Virus record (IMG/VR): IMGVR_UViG_3300000101_006892
Span: 4,856 to 33,361 of that record
Source of the DNA: a virus
Reading direction: 5' to 3' (one strand)
DNA length: 28,506 bases
In this document: positions 15,215 through 24,347 of the stretch, piece after piece
Position numbering within the stretch: the first letter of the stretch is position 1
Layout: each line of letters begins with the position of its first letter
Notes under the pieces: model-generated
What the model saw: the letters and a program-made list of their open reading frames with translations, nothing else
Told to the model about the DNA's origin: nothing
Databases searched by the model: none
Program-made: the position numbers and the translations under genes

Positions 15215-16501
15215 ATGAATAAACCAGTTTTCGTAATTAGTAGCCCATTTGACACATATTCAGGTTATGGTGCTAGAGCAAGGGATGTAATTAAATCCAT
15301 CATTAGTTTAGATAAATATAATGTCAAATTAATACCTCAAAGGTGGGGAAATTGTGCTTGGAATTTTTGCTCTGATAACCCAGAATGGGAATATTTAAAT
15401 CAATATAAAATCCAACCCCAATTAAAAACCAAACCTGATGTTTTTATGCAGATTACTATACCTAATGAGTTTAACCCTGTAGGTAAGTATAATATAGGAG
15501 TAACAGCGGGTATTGAATCTACACTTTGTAAAGCAGAATGGATACAAGGGGTAAATAGAATGGATACTACATGGGTTTCATCTAACCATGCAAAAACAGT
15601 ATTTGAAAATAGTAAATTTACTGAAAATGATAAGCATGGTAATAAGATAGCAGAGATTTCATTAAATAAACCAGTTGAAGTAGTATTTGAAGGGGCTAAT
15701 TTAGATATTTACAAACCTGTTACAAAATCCGAAATTAAAACAATTACTTTAGATGAGGTTAAAGAATCATTTTGTTATTTGTTTGTAGGTCATTGGATGC
15801 CTGGTGAATTTGGGCATGATAGAAAAAACGTATCATTAATGGTTAAAGCCTTTTATGAAACATTTAAAAATATTAAGGGTCAAACACCTGCATTAATACT
15901 AAAGTCATCAACTGGTACTTCTTCTTATACTAGTAGAGAAACACTTCTAGATAGAATTAAACAAATCAGAGAAACAGTAAATAGTTCAAACTTACCTAAT
16001 GTTTATTTACTTAATGGTGAATTTTCAGATGGTGAAATGAACGAGTTATATAATAATTCTAAAGTAAAAGCTATGATTAGCTTAACTAAAGGAGAAGGAT
16101 TTGGAAGACCATTACTGGAATTTAGTCTTACCGGCAAACCTATTATTGCAAGTAATTGGTCAGGACACACAGATTTTTTAAAACCTAATTTAAGTGTAAT
16201 GTTAGGGGGGCAATTAGAAAATGTACACCCTAGTGCTGCTAATAATTGGTTAATTAAAGAAAGCCAATGGTTTAAAGTTAATGATATTGAAATTGGAAAA
16301 AGTTTAAAATCGGTATTTAAAAAGTATAAACAGTATATAGTTAAATCCAAACAGCAGAAACAATTCAGTAAAAGCAAATTTAGTTTTGAAGCCATGACTA
16401 ATCTTATATCTACCCAGTTAGATAAACTTCCTGAGTTTCCAAAACAAGTGGAACTTACTTTACCTAAACTTAATTTACCAAAATTAAAAAAAATTAATTA
16501 A
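15215..16501 (+). CDS. GT4-family glycosyltransferase, second copy
   Basis: The 428-residue product begins with SSPFDTYSGYGARARDV, a GT4-type N-terminal loop seen in many phage and cyanobacterial enzymes, and contains GVTAGIESTLCKAEWIQGVN, LLNGEFSDGEMNELYNNSKV and the E-x7-E motif GEGFGRPLLEFSLTG (E294, E302) followed by SNWSGHTDF. It is only distantly similar to the preceding enzyme, so the two probably add different sugars rather than being a recent duplication. The C-terminal 30 residues (LTLPKLNLPKLKKIN) are a basic/hydrophobic repeat of PKL units that could be an anchor or oligomer contact. TAATG-coupled to the next gene. Confidence 0.9.
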   Translation: MNKPVFVISSPFDTYSGYGARARDVIKSIISLDKYNVKLIPQRWGNCAWNFCSDNPEWEYLNQYKIQPQLKTKPDVFMQITIPNEFNPVGKYNIGVTAGIESTLCKAEWIQGVNRMDTTWVSSNHAKTVFENSKFTENDKHGNKIAEISLNKPVEVVFEGANLDIYKPVTKSEIKTITLDEVKESFCYLFVGHWMPGEFGHDRKNVSLMVKAFYETFKNIKGQTPALILKSSTGTSSYTSRETLLDRIKQIRETVNSSNLPNVYLLNGEFSDGEMNELYNNSKVKAMISLTKGEGFGRPLLEFSLTGKPIIASNWSGHTDFLKPNLSVMLGGQLENVHPSAANNWLIKESQWFKVNDIEIGKSLKSVFKKYKQYIVKSKQQKQFSKSKFSFEAMTNLISTQLDKLPEFPKQVELTLPKLNLPKLKKIN

Positions 16502-16938
16502 TGGCACACGATAATTTAAAAATTTGTACTAGATGTGGGTCTAACGCTTGTTATTCACAAGAGGTAACTAAAGATATTACTATTGAACTATGTTATGGTT
16601 GTGGTTTCCAATCCAATACTATAATGACCGTAGGCTCTGATTTATTTAATGAGCAGTTAGAATCATTACCTGAATTATATAAAGTATTAATGGATGAAGA
16701 AGAAAATGGTAAAACTTGGATGCCCTCATTCCATAATGTAGAAGGCAAAGGTATGGTATTTGCTAATGGTTCAGGTAGAGATAATTGGGTTTGGTCCGCG
16801 GTAAAATCTATCCCTGTACTAGAAGAGGAAAAAGAAAAATATAAAGGAGTTGAAACACGGGCAGATATGACTACCATAAAAAATTTCCCAGAAAAAGATT
16901 TTATGGATGCCCTTTCATATGTTAATTTAATACCATAA
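16501..16938 (+). CDS. Zinc-ribbon protein of unknown function in the glycan island
   Basis: The 145-residue product starts with a zinc-ribbon-like domain: cysteines at 9, 12 and 17, and 31 and 34 (CTRCGSNAC and CYGCG), spaced as in CxxC-x18-CxxC ribbons. After it comes LFNEQLESLPELYKVL, then a WMPSFHNVEGKGMVFANG segment and a conserved-looking NWVWSAVKSIPVLEEEK. I recall similar proteins in marine phages but no function. Being translationally coupled to the GT4 gene upstream and one base from the GlcNAc-transferase-like gene downstream, it may be an accessory of glycan assembly or simply lie between such genes. Confidence 0.75.
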   Translation: MAHDNLKICTRCGSNACYSQEVTKDITIELCYGCGFQSNTIMTVGSDLFNEQLESLPELYKVLMDEEENGKTWMPSFHNVEGKGMVFANGSGRDNWVWSAVKSIPVLEEEKEKYKGVETRADMTTIKNFPEKDFMDALSYVNLIP

Positions 16939-16939
16939 T

Positions 16940-18208
16940 ATGAATTTACTAGGGAAATTATTTAATTCAAATGAAAAAATATTTGTACAAATTGCTAGTT
17001 ATAGAGACCCTGAACTTATACCTACTATTAACAATCTAATAAAAAATGCAGACTCTCCAGAAAACCTAAAAATTTGTATTATTAATCAATGGCATAGTGA
17101 CGATAACATTGATTTATCTGAATGGAAAGATGATTCTAGATTTGAAATTTTATCTGTTAAATCTAAAGACTCTAAAGGAACTTGTTGGGCACGACATAAT
17201 TTAAACCAAAAGTATAATGGTGAAAAGTATACCCTTCAATTAGATTCACACCACCGCTTTATTAAAGGTTGGGATACTGAATTAAAAAATATGTTAAACG
17301 GGTTAATGCAAGATGGTGTTAAAAAACCCATACTTACTGCTTATGTCCCATCTTACGACCCAAGTAATGATCCTGAAGGGAGAATACTTACTCCGTGGCA
17401 ATTAAATTTTGATAAATTTACCCCTGAGGGAGCATTAATGACTTTACCCGCAATAATCCCTAATTATAAAAAATTAAAATCACCAATTAAAAGTAGATTC
17501 TTTTCAGGTCATTTTATGTTTACTTTAGGAAAATTTATTGAAGAGGTACCTTATGATCCTGATTTATATTTCCATGGTGAAGAAATTACAATGGCAGTGC
17601 GTGCTTTTACTAATGGGTGGGATTTATACACACCACATAAAGTAATTTTATTTCATGAATATACACGTGAAGGTAGAATTAAACATTGGGATGAACACGA
17701 TAGATGGTTTGAATTAGATAATTTATCACATGACAGGATGAGAAAAATCCTTGGGGTTGATGGTAATGTTTGCAGTCCCTGTTTAAAGAAAAGGATTGGG
17801 GTATACTATTTAGGTAATAAGAGATCTAAAGAAGATTATGAAAGATATTCGGGTGTTCATTTTTTAACTAAAGGTGTAACAGAATATACTCTTTCTCATA
17901 AACCACCCCCAAATCCCGAAATAAATTTAAAAAGGGAGTTTTTAAAACGTCAACCTTGGAAAGTTAAATTTCCTAAAGTATTTCTTGATAATCATTTGGA
18001 ATTTGAATTTTGGGCCATTATATTACTAGATGCCCAAGGTTCAGAAATTCATAGACAAGATTTAGATATGGGTACTATAAAATTGATACTTGAAAAACAT
18101 AACGATGAAATAGAAGTAAAGGGGTTTTATCGAGGTAGACCTTATACAAATTGGGTAGTTTGGCCTAATAATGGGGAATGGTTAAGAAAAATAGGGGGTG
18201 AAAAATGA
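16940..18208 (+). CDS. GlcNAc-transferase-like glycosyltransferase (PF11397 type)
   Basis: The 422-residue protein opens IFVQIASYRDPELIPTINNL and carries GTCWARHNL (80-88) and YTLQLDSHHRFIKGWD (97-112), the core of the GlcNAc-transferase family that includes the Skp1 hydroxyproline GlcNAc-transferase (GT60); LDSHHRF is that family's DxD-like metal site (D102). FFSGHFMFTLGKFIEEVPYDPDLYFHGEE follows, as in the family. The last 100 residues are a separate C-terminal beta-rich part (FEFWAIILLDAQGSEIHRQD). It may transfer GlcNAc or a related sugar to a protein, for example a phage structural protein; the acceptor is unknown. Overlaps the next gene by ATGA. Confidence 0.85.
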   Translation: MNLLGKLFNSNEKIFVQIASYRDPELIPTINNLIKNADSPENLKICIINQWHSDDNIDLSEWKDDSRFEILSVKSKDSKGTCWARHNLNQKYNGEKYTLQLDSHHRFIKGWDTELKNMLNGLMQDGVKKPILTAYVPSYDPSNDPEGRILTPWQLNFDKFTPEGALMTLPAIIPNYKKLKSPIKSRFFSGHFMFTLGKFIEEVPYDPDLYFHGEEITMAVRAFTNGWDLYTPHKVILFHEYTREGRIKHWDEHDRWFELDNLSHDRMRKILGVDGNVCSPCLKKRIGVYYLGNKRSKEDYERYSGVHFLTKGVTEYTLSHKPPPNPEINLKREFLKRQPWKVKFPKVFLDNHLEFEFWAIILLDAQGSEIHRQDLDMGTIKLILEKHNDEIEVKGFYRGRPYTNWVVWPNNGEWLRKIGGEK

Positions 18209-18828
18209 AAATAAGTTATGCAATAACAGTTTGTAATGAATTTGTAGAGATACAAAGATTAGTTACTGTGCTATTAGAAAATAAACGCTTAGAAGATGAA
18301 ATAGTTATTTTATTTGATTCTTCAAAAGAAGATCTATATATAGAAGATTATCTTAGAGCTAAATCAGTCAATGGAGCTTTCAGTTGGCACAAAGGTACAT
18401 TTGAAGGTCATTTTGCAGATTGGAAAAATAAATTAACAGAGTACTGTAAAGGAGATTACATCTTTCAAATAGATGCTGATGAGTTTCCACACAAATCTCT
18501 CATTACTGCACTACCTATTATACTAGAAGGCAATCCGGATAATGAGGTTTTTTTAGTACCTAGAGTTAATACAGTAGAAGGTATTACTGAAGCTCACATA
18601 GCTAAATGGCGATGGAATGTAAATAAGGACGGGTGGGTTAACTACCCTGACTACCAGTGGCGTATATGGAAGAATAAACCAGAGATTAAATGGAAGAATA
18701 AAGTACATGAAGTATTAGAAGGCTTTAAAACTTATGCTCCTCTTCCAGGTAAAGAGGAACTATCCCTATATCACCCAAAAGATATCAAACGTCAAGAGAG
18801 ACAAAATAATTATTACAACACATTATGA
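18205..18828 (+). CDS. GT2-family glycosyltransferase, short
   Basis: This 207-residue GT-A enzyme starts ISYAITVCNEFVEIQRLV, a typical GT2 opening, and contains DYIFQIDADEFP (D90 and D92 as the DxD metal site). The C-terminal half has WRWNVNKDGWVNYPDYQWRIWKN and KVHEVLEGF, which fits SunS/WaaE-like short GT2 proteins. It would be an inverting transferase. There is no membrane anchor. ATGA overlaps on both sides place it firmly in the operon between the GlcNAc-transferase-like gene and the aminotransferase. Confidence 0.88.
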   Translation: MKISYAITVCNEFVEIQRLVTVLLENKRLEDEIVILFDSSKEDLYIEDYLRAKSVNGAFSWHKGTFEGHFADWKNKLTEYCKGDYIFQIDADEFPHKSLITALPIILEGNPDNEVFLVPRVNTVEGITEAHIAKWRWNVNKDGWVNYPDYQWRIWKNKPEIKWKNKVHEVLEGFKTYAPLPGKEELSLYHPKDIKRQERQNNYYNTL

Positions 18829-20024
18829 AAAAAGAAATACCATTATTTAAAGTTTATATGTCCCCTTTTGCTAAACAAGCAGTTAATGAAGTACTAGATA
18901 GTGGGTTTATAGGAGAGGGACCTAAAGTAAAACAATTTGAATCTAATCTAAAAAATTATTTTAGAGCAAGTAATAATTACTATGATATTGTAACAGTAAA
19001 CTCAGCTACATCAGCAGAACATTTATTGTATTCTTACTTTAAGAAGGATAGAGAAATTGTTACTGAAGTGTTTGATGGGGTTGCTTTTACTACTAATAAA
19101 TGGGAAGCATTACAACCCGATGATGAGGTATTAACTACTGCATTAACCTGTACTGCTACTAATTGGCCTATTATTCATGAGGGTTTAAACCTTAGATGGG
19201 TTGATGTTGACCCACTAACTTGTAATATGTCTTTAGATTCGTTAGAGCAAGAGATTAACGAGAAAACTCGTATTATTACTGTAGTGCATTGGGGTGGAAA
19301 CCCAATTGATTTAGATAGATTAGAAAATATAGTTGTAAATGCTAAGAAAAAATATGGTAGAGAAATTATAGTTATCGAAGATTGTGCCCATTCCTTTGGT
19401 TCAATGTATAAAGGTAAAAGTGTAGGATTTACAGGCAATTACTCTACATTCAGTTTACAAGCAATCAAACATATTACTTCAGGTGATGGTGGGTTTATAG
19501 GAGTACCTTCTCAATCAGTTAGTAAAGATTTTAGAATTTTAAGATGGTATGGTATCGATAGAGAAGGGCCAAGAGCTGATTTTAGATGTGAAGCCGATGT
19601 GTTAGAAGCAGGGTATAAGTATCATATGAACGATTTATCAGCAGCTATCGGATTATCAAATTTAGCAGATGCAGACCATGTTATTAATACTAATAAATCA
19701 AATGGTAAATACTATGATAAAGAACTAGTTAATATTGACGGAATTACTATAATACCACAAGTAGAGGGAGCAGAATCCGCATATTGGCTATATACATTTC
19801 ATGCAGAAAGAAGAGATGATTTGATGAAACATTTAGATGAACATGGTATTAAATCTTCAAGAGTGCATGAACGAAATGATAAACATACTTGTACCATCCC
19901 TTATAGAACAGAACTACCAGGAGTAGACAAAGCAGTTAAAACTATGATTAGCATCCCAGTTGGATATTGGGTTACCCCTGAGGATAGAGAGTACATTATT
20001 AAATGCATAAAAAAAGGATGGTAA
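18825..20024 (+). CDS. DegT/DnrJ/EryC1/StrS-type sugar aminotransferase
   Basis: The 399-residue protein has the fold-type I PLP aminotransferase features of the sugar aminotransferase family: the VNSATSAEHLL phosphate-binding loop, EDCAHSFGS (D186 against the PLP ring nitrogen), and STFSLQAIKHITSGDGG with Lys215 as the Schiff-base lysine. Such enzymes convert a 4-keto or 3-keto nucleotide sugar to the amino sugar. An unusual stretch, about residues 70-98 (KKDREIVTEVFDGVAFTTNKW), widens the N-terminal region. With the acetyltransferase that follows it could make an N-acetylated amino sugar for the transferases of this island. The keto-sugar precursor might come from the SDR enzyme at 24344 or from the host. 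Confidence 0.92.
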   Translation: MKKEIPLFKVYMSPFAKQAVNEVLDSGFIGEGPKVKQFESNLKNYFRASNNYYDIVTVNSATSAEHLLYSYFKKDREIVTEVFDGVAFTTNKWEALQPDDEVLTTALTCTATNWPIIHEGLNLRWVDVDPLTCNMSLDSLEQEINEKTRIITVVHWGGNPIDLDRLENIVVNAKKKYGREIIVIEDCAHSFGSMYKGKSVGFTGNYSTFSLQAIKHITSGDGGFIGVPSQSVSKDFRILRWYGIDREGPRADFRCEADVLEAGYKYHMNDLSAAIGLSNLADADHVINTNKSNGKYYDKELVNIDGITIIPQVEGAESAYWLYTFHAERRDDLMKHLDEHGIKSSRVHERNDKHTCTIPYRTELPGVDKAVKTMISIPVGYWVTPEDREYIIKCIKKGW

Positions 20025-20064
20025 TAGATATAACCCCTTTATTATTTGTAACTATTAAGAAGCA

Positions 20065-20481
20065 ATGGTTAGTCTAAGAAAAATGAATGTTAATGATCTT
20101 GAGTTTTTACTTGAGGTAAGAAATGATGAGTCAACTCGTAACAACTTAGAGAATAACTCAGTATTCAATTATTCAGAATGTAAAATGTGGTTTGAGACAA
20201 TGAACCCTCAATGGTATATTATTGAAACCAATGGACATCCAGTGGGATATATTAGAACGGATGGTGATGAAGTAGGCGCAGATATTCATCCAATCCATCG
20301 TAGAAATGGATACGCTAGAATGGCGTATGAATTATATCTAAAAGATAAAGAATATGCTACTTTGTGGGTATTTGAAGATAACTTTGCCAAGACATTATAT
20401 ACTAAATTAAACTTTAAAGACACAGACGAAATAAAAACTGTTAGAGACAGAAAATATAGAAAAATGGTTTATCAAAAATAA
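20065..20481 (+). CDS. GNAT-family N-acetyltransferase
   Basis: The 138-residue GNAT protein begins VSLRKMNVNDLEFLLEVRN, a common start for sugar and ribosomal acetyltransferases, and has the acetyl-CoA pyrophosphate-binding motif RRNGYA (R79, G82, A84) after ADIHPIH, then ATLWVFEDNFAKTLYTKLNF, the usual B motif. It transfers acetyl from CoA to an amine. Its position right after the aminotransferase suggests it acetylates the amino sugar made there (compare PseH, WecD or FdtC), though protein or antibiotic substrates cannot be excluded. A 40-base gap (20025-20064) precedes it, with a weak AGAAG Shine-Dalgarno-like sequence, rare in this window. Confidence 0.87.
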   Translation: MVSLRKMNVNDLEFLLEVRNDESTRNNLENNSVFNYSECKMWFETMNPQWYIIETNGHPVGYIRTDGDEVGADIHPIHRRNGYARMAYELYLKDKEYATLWVFEDNFAKTLYTKLNFKDTDEIKTVRDRKYRKMVYQK

Positions 20482-20485
20482 TTTA

Positions 20486-21457
20486 ATGTTACAATATAGA
20501 ATAACTAAAGACCGTAAAATCACAGTTAAACAAACTGATAGGATAGGATATGAAGGAAACTTTGAACACAATCCTTTTTTTGGTTTAGATAGAAGTACTA
20601 AGTTTGATTTTATATTTGCTCATACCGGTTTTTCATTAGGAGATTGGGGTATTATTTCTAGTTTACCAAAATTTTTTAAAAAAATATACCCAAATTCTTC
20701 CTTTTATTATCTCCACCCTGAAGTAAACAAAAAATTATTTGCTGATGAATTTGCCGCTGGGTGGTGGCAGGAAGTTATTTCAAATCCTTGGGATATAGGT
20801 GTATATTTAATGGGCTATAACCCGTATGTAGATGGATTTTTACCTTATGACTCAATCCCTCCTAATAAAGAATTATTTTCAGATCACCATAGAATATGGA
20901 AGTCAAAAGAACTTACCCATGAACCCCTAATTGAACAATTACTAAGGGGATTTGGAGCTACTGAAGAAGAAATTTTATCATGGGATACTCGTCCTAAGTT
21001 ATATTATTCTGATGAAGTTAAGGAGAAGGGTGATGAAATTATTAATAAATACGTTGATAAAGAGTATGGGTGTTTATTAACCTCTTGCCGTTATAAACAT
21101 TTAAGAAATCAATGGAAACACGATAATTATCTCCTAGAAGCATCTAAAAAATACCAAGAATACCCTGTATTTTATTACTCAAATTTTGACTATAAAAACA
21201 CTCATTGGGATAATTTCTTTAAAAACCAAATTCCTTTTAAAGATTTAAATTTATCTTTATTAGAACAAATGTATATTAAACAAAAAGCAAAATTTAATGT
21301 AGGTTACCAAGCGGGAATAACCGATTCGATTATAGGTGGGGGGACTGATTCAATATGTTTAGCGGGTTATAATAAAAATGATTATTTAAATCTAGGTGTT
21401 AATATAGGTAGAAAAGTAAAGTATATTTTCCCTGATGGTTCTAATACAGTATTTTAA
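20486..21457 (+). CDS. Glycosyltransferase-like protein, possibly GT9-like, 323 residues
   Basis: I cannot place this protein with certainty. The segment FAHTGFSLGDWGIISSLPKFFKKIYPNSSFYYLHPE (about 44-79) is like the heptosyltransferase (GT9) opening, GD-x5-P followed by a helix and a strand. A Trp/Asp-rich stretch AGWWQEVISNPWDIGVYLMGYNPYVDGF follows. The C-terminal QAGITDSIIGGGTDSICLAGYN could be the nucleotide-sugar-binding loop seen in GT-B enzymes. By neighbourhood a glycosyltransferase is the likely role. Four bases separate it from the acetyltransferase; no membrane segment or signal is seen. Confidence 0.5.
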   Translation: MLQYRITKDRKITVKQTDRIGYEGNFEHNPFFGLDRSTKFDFIFAHTGFSLGDWGIISSLPKFFKKIYPNSSFYYLHPEVNKKLFADEFAAGWWQEVISNPWDIGVYLMGYNPYVDGFLPYDSIPPNKELFSDHHRIWKSKELTHEPLIEQLLRGFGATEEEILSWDTRPKLYYSDEVKEKGDEIINKYVDKEYGCLLTSCRYKHLRNQWKHDNYLLEASKKYQEYPVFYYSNFDYKNTHWDNFFKNQIPFKDLNLSLLEQMYIKQKAKFNVGYQAGITDSIIGGGTDSICLAGYNKNDYLNLGVNIGRKVKYIFPDGSNTVF

Positions 21458-21460
21458 AAA

Positions 21461-22360
21461 ATGACAGTAGCATTTTTCACTGAGATGAAATTTAATGGTA
21501 AAATACCTAGAACTCATACTAATATGAGAACTGAATTTGCATGGATGGTTGCCCTAAATGCTGATCATTATAACCTTACTCAAACCCCCAATAAAAAATA
21601 TGATTTAGGTATAGTAATCAATTCTAAAACCTCCCCAGAACAAGTTAATGTAAAAAGGTATAAGACTAAATGTGATAAAGTAGCTATAATGCAAGAAGGT
21701 CCCTTTTGGTATTATCAAGATTATACTTTAGATAAACAAATACATTATTTTAATAATTTAACTAACGCTGACCTTATACTAGCTCATAATAATGTAGATG
21801 TTAATTACTTTAAAGGGTTAGTAGATAATAAAGAAGTTAAAGTGTTAAGGTCATTAATGATAGAAGACCCAATCTTAAATCTTACTAATACTCAAGATAG
21901 GTCCGGTGTAATGATAGGAGGTAATATGAAAAGCTGGTACGGAGGCTTTGATTCCTATATATTAGCACGTTCTATAACTTCAGAAATATATTCACCTCAA
22001 ATGGGGAGACGCCAAGAAGGAGAAGAGCAACTAGGTATTAAACAACTCCCTTACATGGAATGGAATCAATGGATATCAGAATTAAGCAAACGTAAAATAG
22101 GCATTCATATGATGAGAACACATGCCGCGGGTACATTTGCTCTAAATTGTTCTTATTTAGGTATCCCATGTATTGGGTATAAAGGATTAGATACTCAAAG
22201 AATTCTCCACCCTAAATTAACTGTAGAAGATGGAGATTTAAATACGGCAAGAAAGTTAATTAATAAATTGGAAAATGATAAAGAATTTTATACATTATGT
22301 TCTGATTTGACTAAATTGTTATATCAAGAACATTATCATGAATCTAACTTTAAAATATGA
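21461..22360 (+). CDS. GT-B-like glycosyltransferase, 299 residues
   Basis: The protein begins MTVAFFTEMKFNGKIPRTHTNMR, followed by GT-B-type Rossmann segments: KYDLGIVINS, KVAIMQEGPFWYY, ADLILAHNNVDVNYFKGL. The C-terminal half has GVMIGGNMKSWYGGFDSYILAR and then AAGTFALNCSYLGIPCIGYKG, a counterpart of the 'E-x7-E...G.P.I' region, though the first Glu is replaced (RTHAAGTFALN), with DLNTARKLINKLENDKEFY resembling the usual last helix. It is shorter than GT4 (about 380). A retained E-x7-E is not visible, so activity is uncertain. It ends in ATGA overlap with the next gene. Confidence 0.6.
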   Translation: MTVAFFTEMKFNGKIPRTHTNMRTEFAWMVALNADHYNLTQTPNKKYDLGIVINSKTSPEQVNVKRYKTKCDKVAIMQEGPFWYYQDYTLDKQIHYFNNLTNADLILAHNNVDVNYFKGLVDNKEVKVLRSLMIEDPILNLTNTQDRSGVMIGGNMKSWYGGFDSYILARSITSEIYSPQMGRRQEGEEQLGIKQLPYMEWNQWISELSKRKIGIHMMRTHAAGTFALNCSYLGIPCIGYKGLDTQRILHPKLTVEDGDLNTARKLINKLENDKEFYTLCSDLTKLLYQEHYHESNFKI

Positions 22361-23532
22361 AAATAAGTTTAATACAGCCTGGGAGGAATAATCTTAAGTA
22401 CTTAAAATGGTCATACGATGCTACCAGAAAACATCAAGGAGATCATGAAGTAGAAATTTGTGTAGCAGACGATGCTTCAACAGACGGTACATGGGATTGG
22501 TGTTTAGAAATGATGGATAAAGACCCATTATTTAAAGCACATCGTAATGAAGGACCTAGTAGATTAGGACACACTATCTTATATGATACATTAATTAATG
22601 ACGTAGCTACTAATGATATTGCTATGATTTACCATGCTGACATGTACTTATGCCCGGGAGCTTTAGACGCCATTGAACGTGAAATTGAACAAAAAACTAT
22701 AGTATCATTAACCCGAATTGAACCCCCTCTCCACCCAGATGGACCCGAAAAGATATTATGGAATGGAGGGGTTGAACCTGAAGAATTTAAAGAAAAAGAA
22801 TTATTAGATCAAATCCCTAATTTCCAATCCCCCTCTAAAATTACTGAAGGTATATTTGCTCCATGGGCTTTCTATAGAAAAGACTTTCAAGAGATAGGAG
22901 GACATGATCCATTATATGCCCCCCAATCAAAAGAAGATTCAGATATCTTCAACCGCTTTCAATTAAATGGTATTAAATTTAAACAGGTATGGGATGGTTT
23001 TGTATATCATATGACATGCCGAGGAAGTAGACGTAATACAAATGATAAAGCAGTAAACATATACCAAGATAGCCCAGAATGGTTAGCTCAAAATCAAAGA
23101 TCCACTCGTAACTTTATTCGCAAGTGGGGACACTTTGTTATGCATGATGCCTTGATGAAACCTATTGTACCTCCTAAATATAACATAGGTATAATATTAG
23201 TAAATAGCAATGAACAGTTATTAAAAATACTTGAGCCTTGGGGTGATTGGATTAAAGTAGATATTAATTTTGATAGTTATATTAAGGAAGAACAAGTTAA
23301 TACTTCTTATGATTTAACTAAAAGAATACTAAATAAATCATCCGAAATCAGCTCAGATATTTTTATTACTATAAATGGAGAAAATTTTAATAAAACCGAT
23401 TATCAATATCTTCAACAAATATCTTCCATTATACAAGATAGTGGTGAAGAAAATTCTGTATACCAATTAGGTAATATTACAGTTAAAATAAATAATAAAA
23501 CAGAATATACTAAACAATTAGTTAACTTATGA
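22357..23532 (+). CDS. GT2-family glycosyltransferase, 391 residues
   Basis: The N-terminal GT-A domain (about 1-270) has ISLIQPGRNNLKYLKW, VCVADDASTDGT-type residues 35-45 (D38/D39), and IYHADMYLCPGAL, where HADM (D95) is the DxD-equivalent. Later come SPSKITEGIFAPWAFYRKDFQEIGGHD and KEDSDIFNRF, the usual acceptor-side signature. Residues about 270-391 form an extra domain of short strands and an Asn/Ser-rich C-terminus (NIGIILVNSNEQLLKILEPW) not found in most GT2 proteins. Overlaps both neighbours by ATGA, so it is in the same transcript as the dehydrogenase. Confidence 0.88.
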   Translation: MKISLIQPGRNNLKYLKWSYDATRKHQGDHEVEICVADDASTDGTWDWCLEMMDKDPLFKAHRNEGPSRLGHTILYDTLINDVATNDIAMIYHADMYLCPGALDAIEREIEQKTIVSLTRIEPPLHPDGPEKILWNGGVEPEEFKEKELLDQIPNFQSPSKITEGIFAPWAFYRKDFQEIGGHDPLYAPQSKEDSDIFNRFQLNGIKFKQVWDGFVYHMTCRGSRRNTNDKAVNIYQDSPEWLAQNQRSTRNFIRKWGHFVMHDALMKPIVPPKYNIGIILVNSNEQLLKILEPWGDWIKVDINFDSYIKEEQVNTSYDLTKRILNKSSEISSDIFITINGENFNKTDYQYLQQISSIIQDSGEENSVYQLGNITVKINNKTEYTKQLVNL

Positions 23533-24347
23533 TAGGGATAATTGGACAAGGGTTTGTTGGTAATGCAGTATATCAAAAGTTTAAAAAGTTTTATGACGTA
23601 TTGACATTTGATATTGATGAAAGTAAATCCAACAGTACTTTCTTCGACGTAGCTAACTGCAAAATTGTTTTTGTCTGTCTTCCTACACCTATGAACAGAG
23701 ATGGTAGTTGTAATACTTCTCTAATAGAAAAAACCATAAGTGAACTTACCGAATACGTCTCAGTAGAAACTATAATTATTAAGTCTACAGTTAGCCCCGG
23801 TACTACCGAAAGGATTAACTCTGACTACCCAAATGTAGATATAATTTTTAATCCTGAGTTTTTAACTGAAAGAAATGCTGTAGAAGATTTTAATAATCAG
23901 ACTAGAATTATTCTAGGAGGTCCTAGACCAGCAACTACTTTGCTTAAACAAATTTACTCAAAAGTATTTCCTAAAGCTCATATAATCAAGACAGGTTCTA
24001 CTCATGCTGAAATGGTAAAATACATGACCAATACCTTTCTAGCTACTAAGGTTTCGTTTGCTAACGAGATGTTCCAAATATGTCAGGCATTAGGTTTAGA
24101 TTACGATAAGGTTGTTGAGTACTCAACACTAGATAATAGATTAGGTAATTCTCATTGGTCAGTCCCAGGACCGGATGGTGATTTTGGTTTCGGTGGTCAT
24201 TGTTTTCCTAAAGACCTTGCAGCTTTAATTAATATAGCTAATAATTTAGATATTCCATGTAAGGTACTAGATGCAACTAAAGATACTAATGATTTAGTTC
24301 GTAAGGATAGAGATTGGGAACAAATGAAAGGAAGGGCAATAGTTTGA
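23529..24347 (+). CDS. UDP-glucose/GDP-mannose dehydrogenase family, short form
   Basis: The 272-residue protein has the NAD-binding GQGFVG motif (residues 6-11), VFVCLPTP, STVSPGTT, NPEFLTERNAVEDF, EMVKYMTNTFLATKVSFANE (K164) and the catalytic-thiol motif GFGGHCFPKD (C225). These residues carry out the two-step oxidation of a nucleotide sugar to its uronic acid. Cellular enzymes are about 390-450 residues; this one ends soon after the catalytic region and lacks the C-terminal UDP-binding domain. It may work as a dimer with altered binding, or on another substrate. It precedes the SDR enzyme; the pair resembles UDP-glucuronate formation followed by decarboxylation or epimerisation. Confidence 0.85.
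   Translation: MIGIIGQGFVGNAVYQKFKKFYDVLTFDIDESKSNSTFFDVANCKIVFVCLPTPMNRDGSCNTSLIEKTISELTEYVSVETIIIKSTVSPGTTERINSDYPNVDIIFNPEFLTERNAVEDFNNQTRIILGGPRPATTLLKQIYSKVFPKAHIIKTGSTHAEMVKYMTNTFLATKVSFANEMFQICQALGLDYDKVVEYSTLDNRLGNSHWSVPGPDGDFGFGGHCFPKDLAALINIANNLDIPCKVLDATKDTNDLVRKDRDWEQMKGRAIV

Noticed and set aside
16003-16395. Open frame of 130 residues on the - strand
   Set aside because: Antisense to the second GT4 gene; it has a Leu-rich, low-complexity sequence and no start context.
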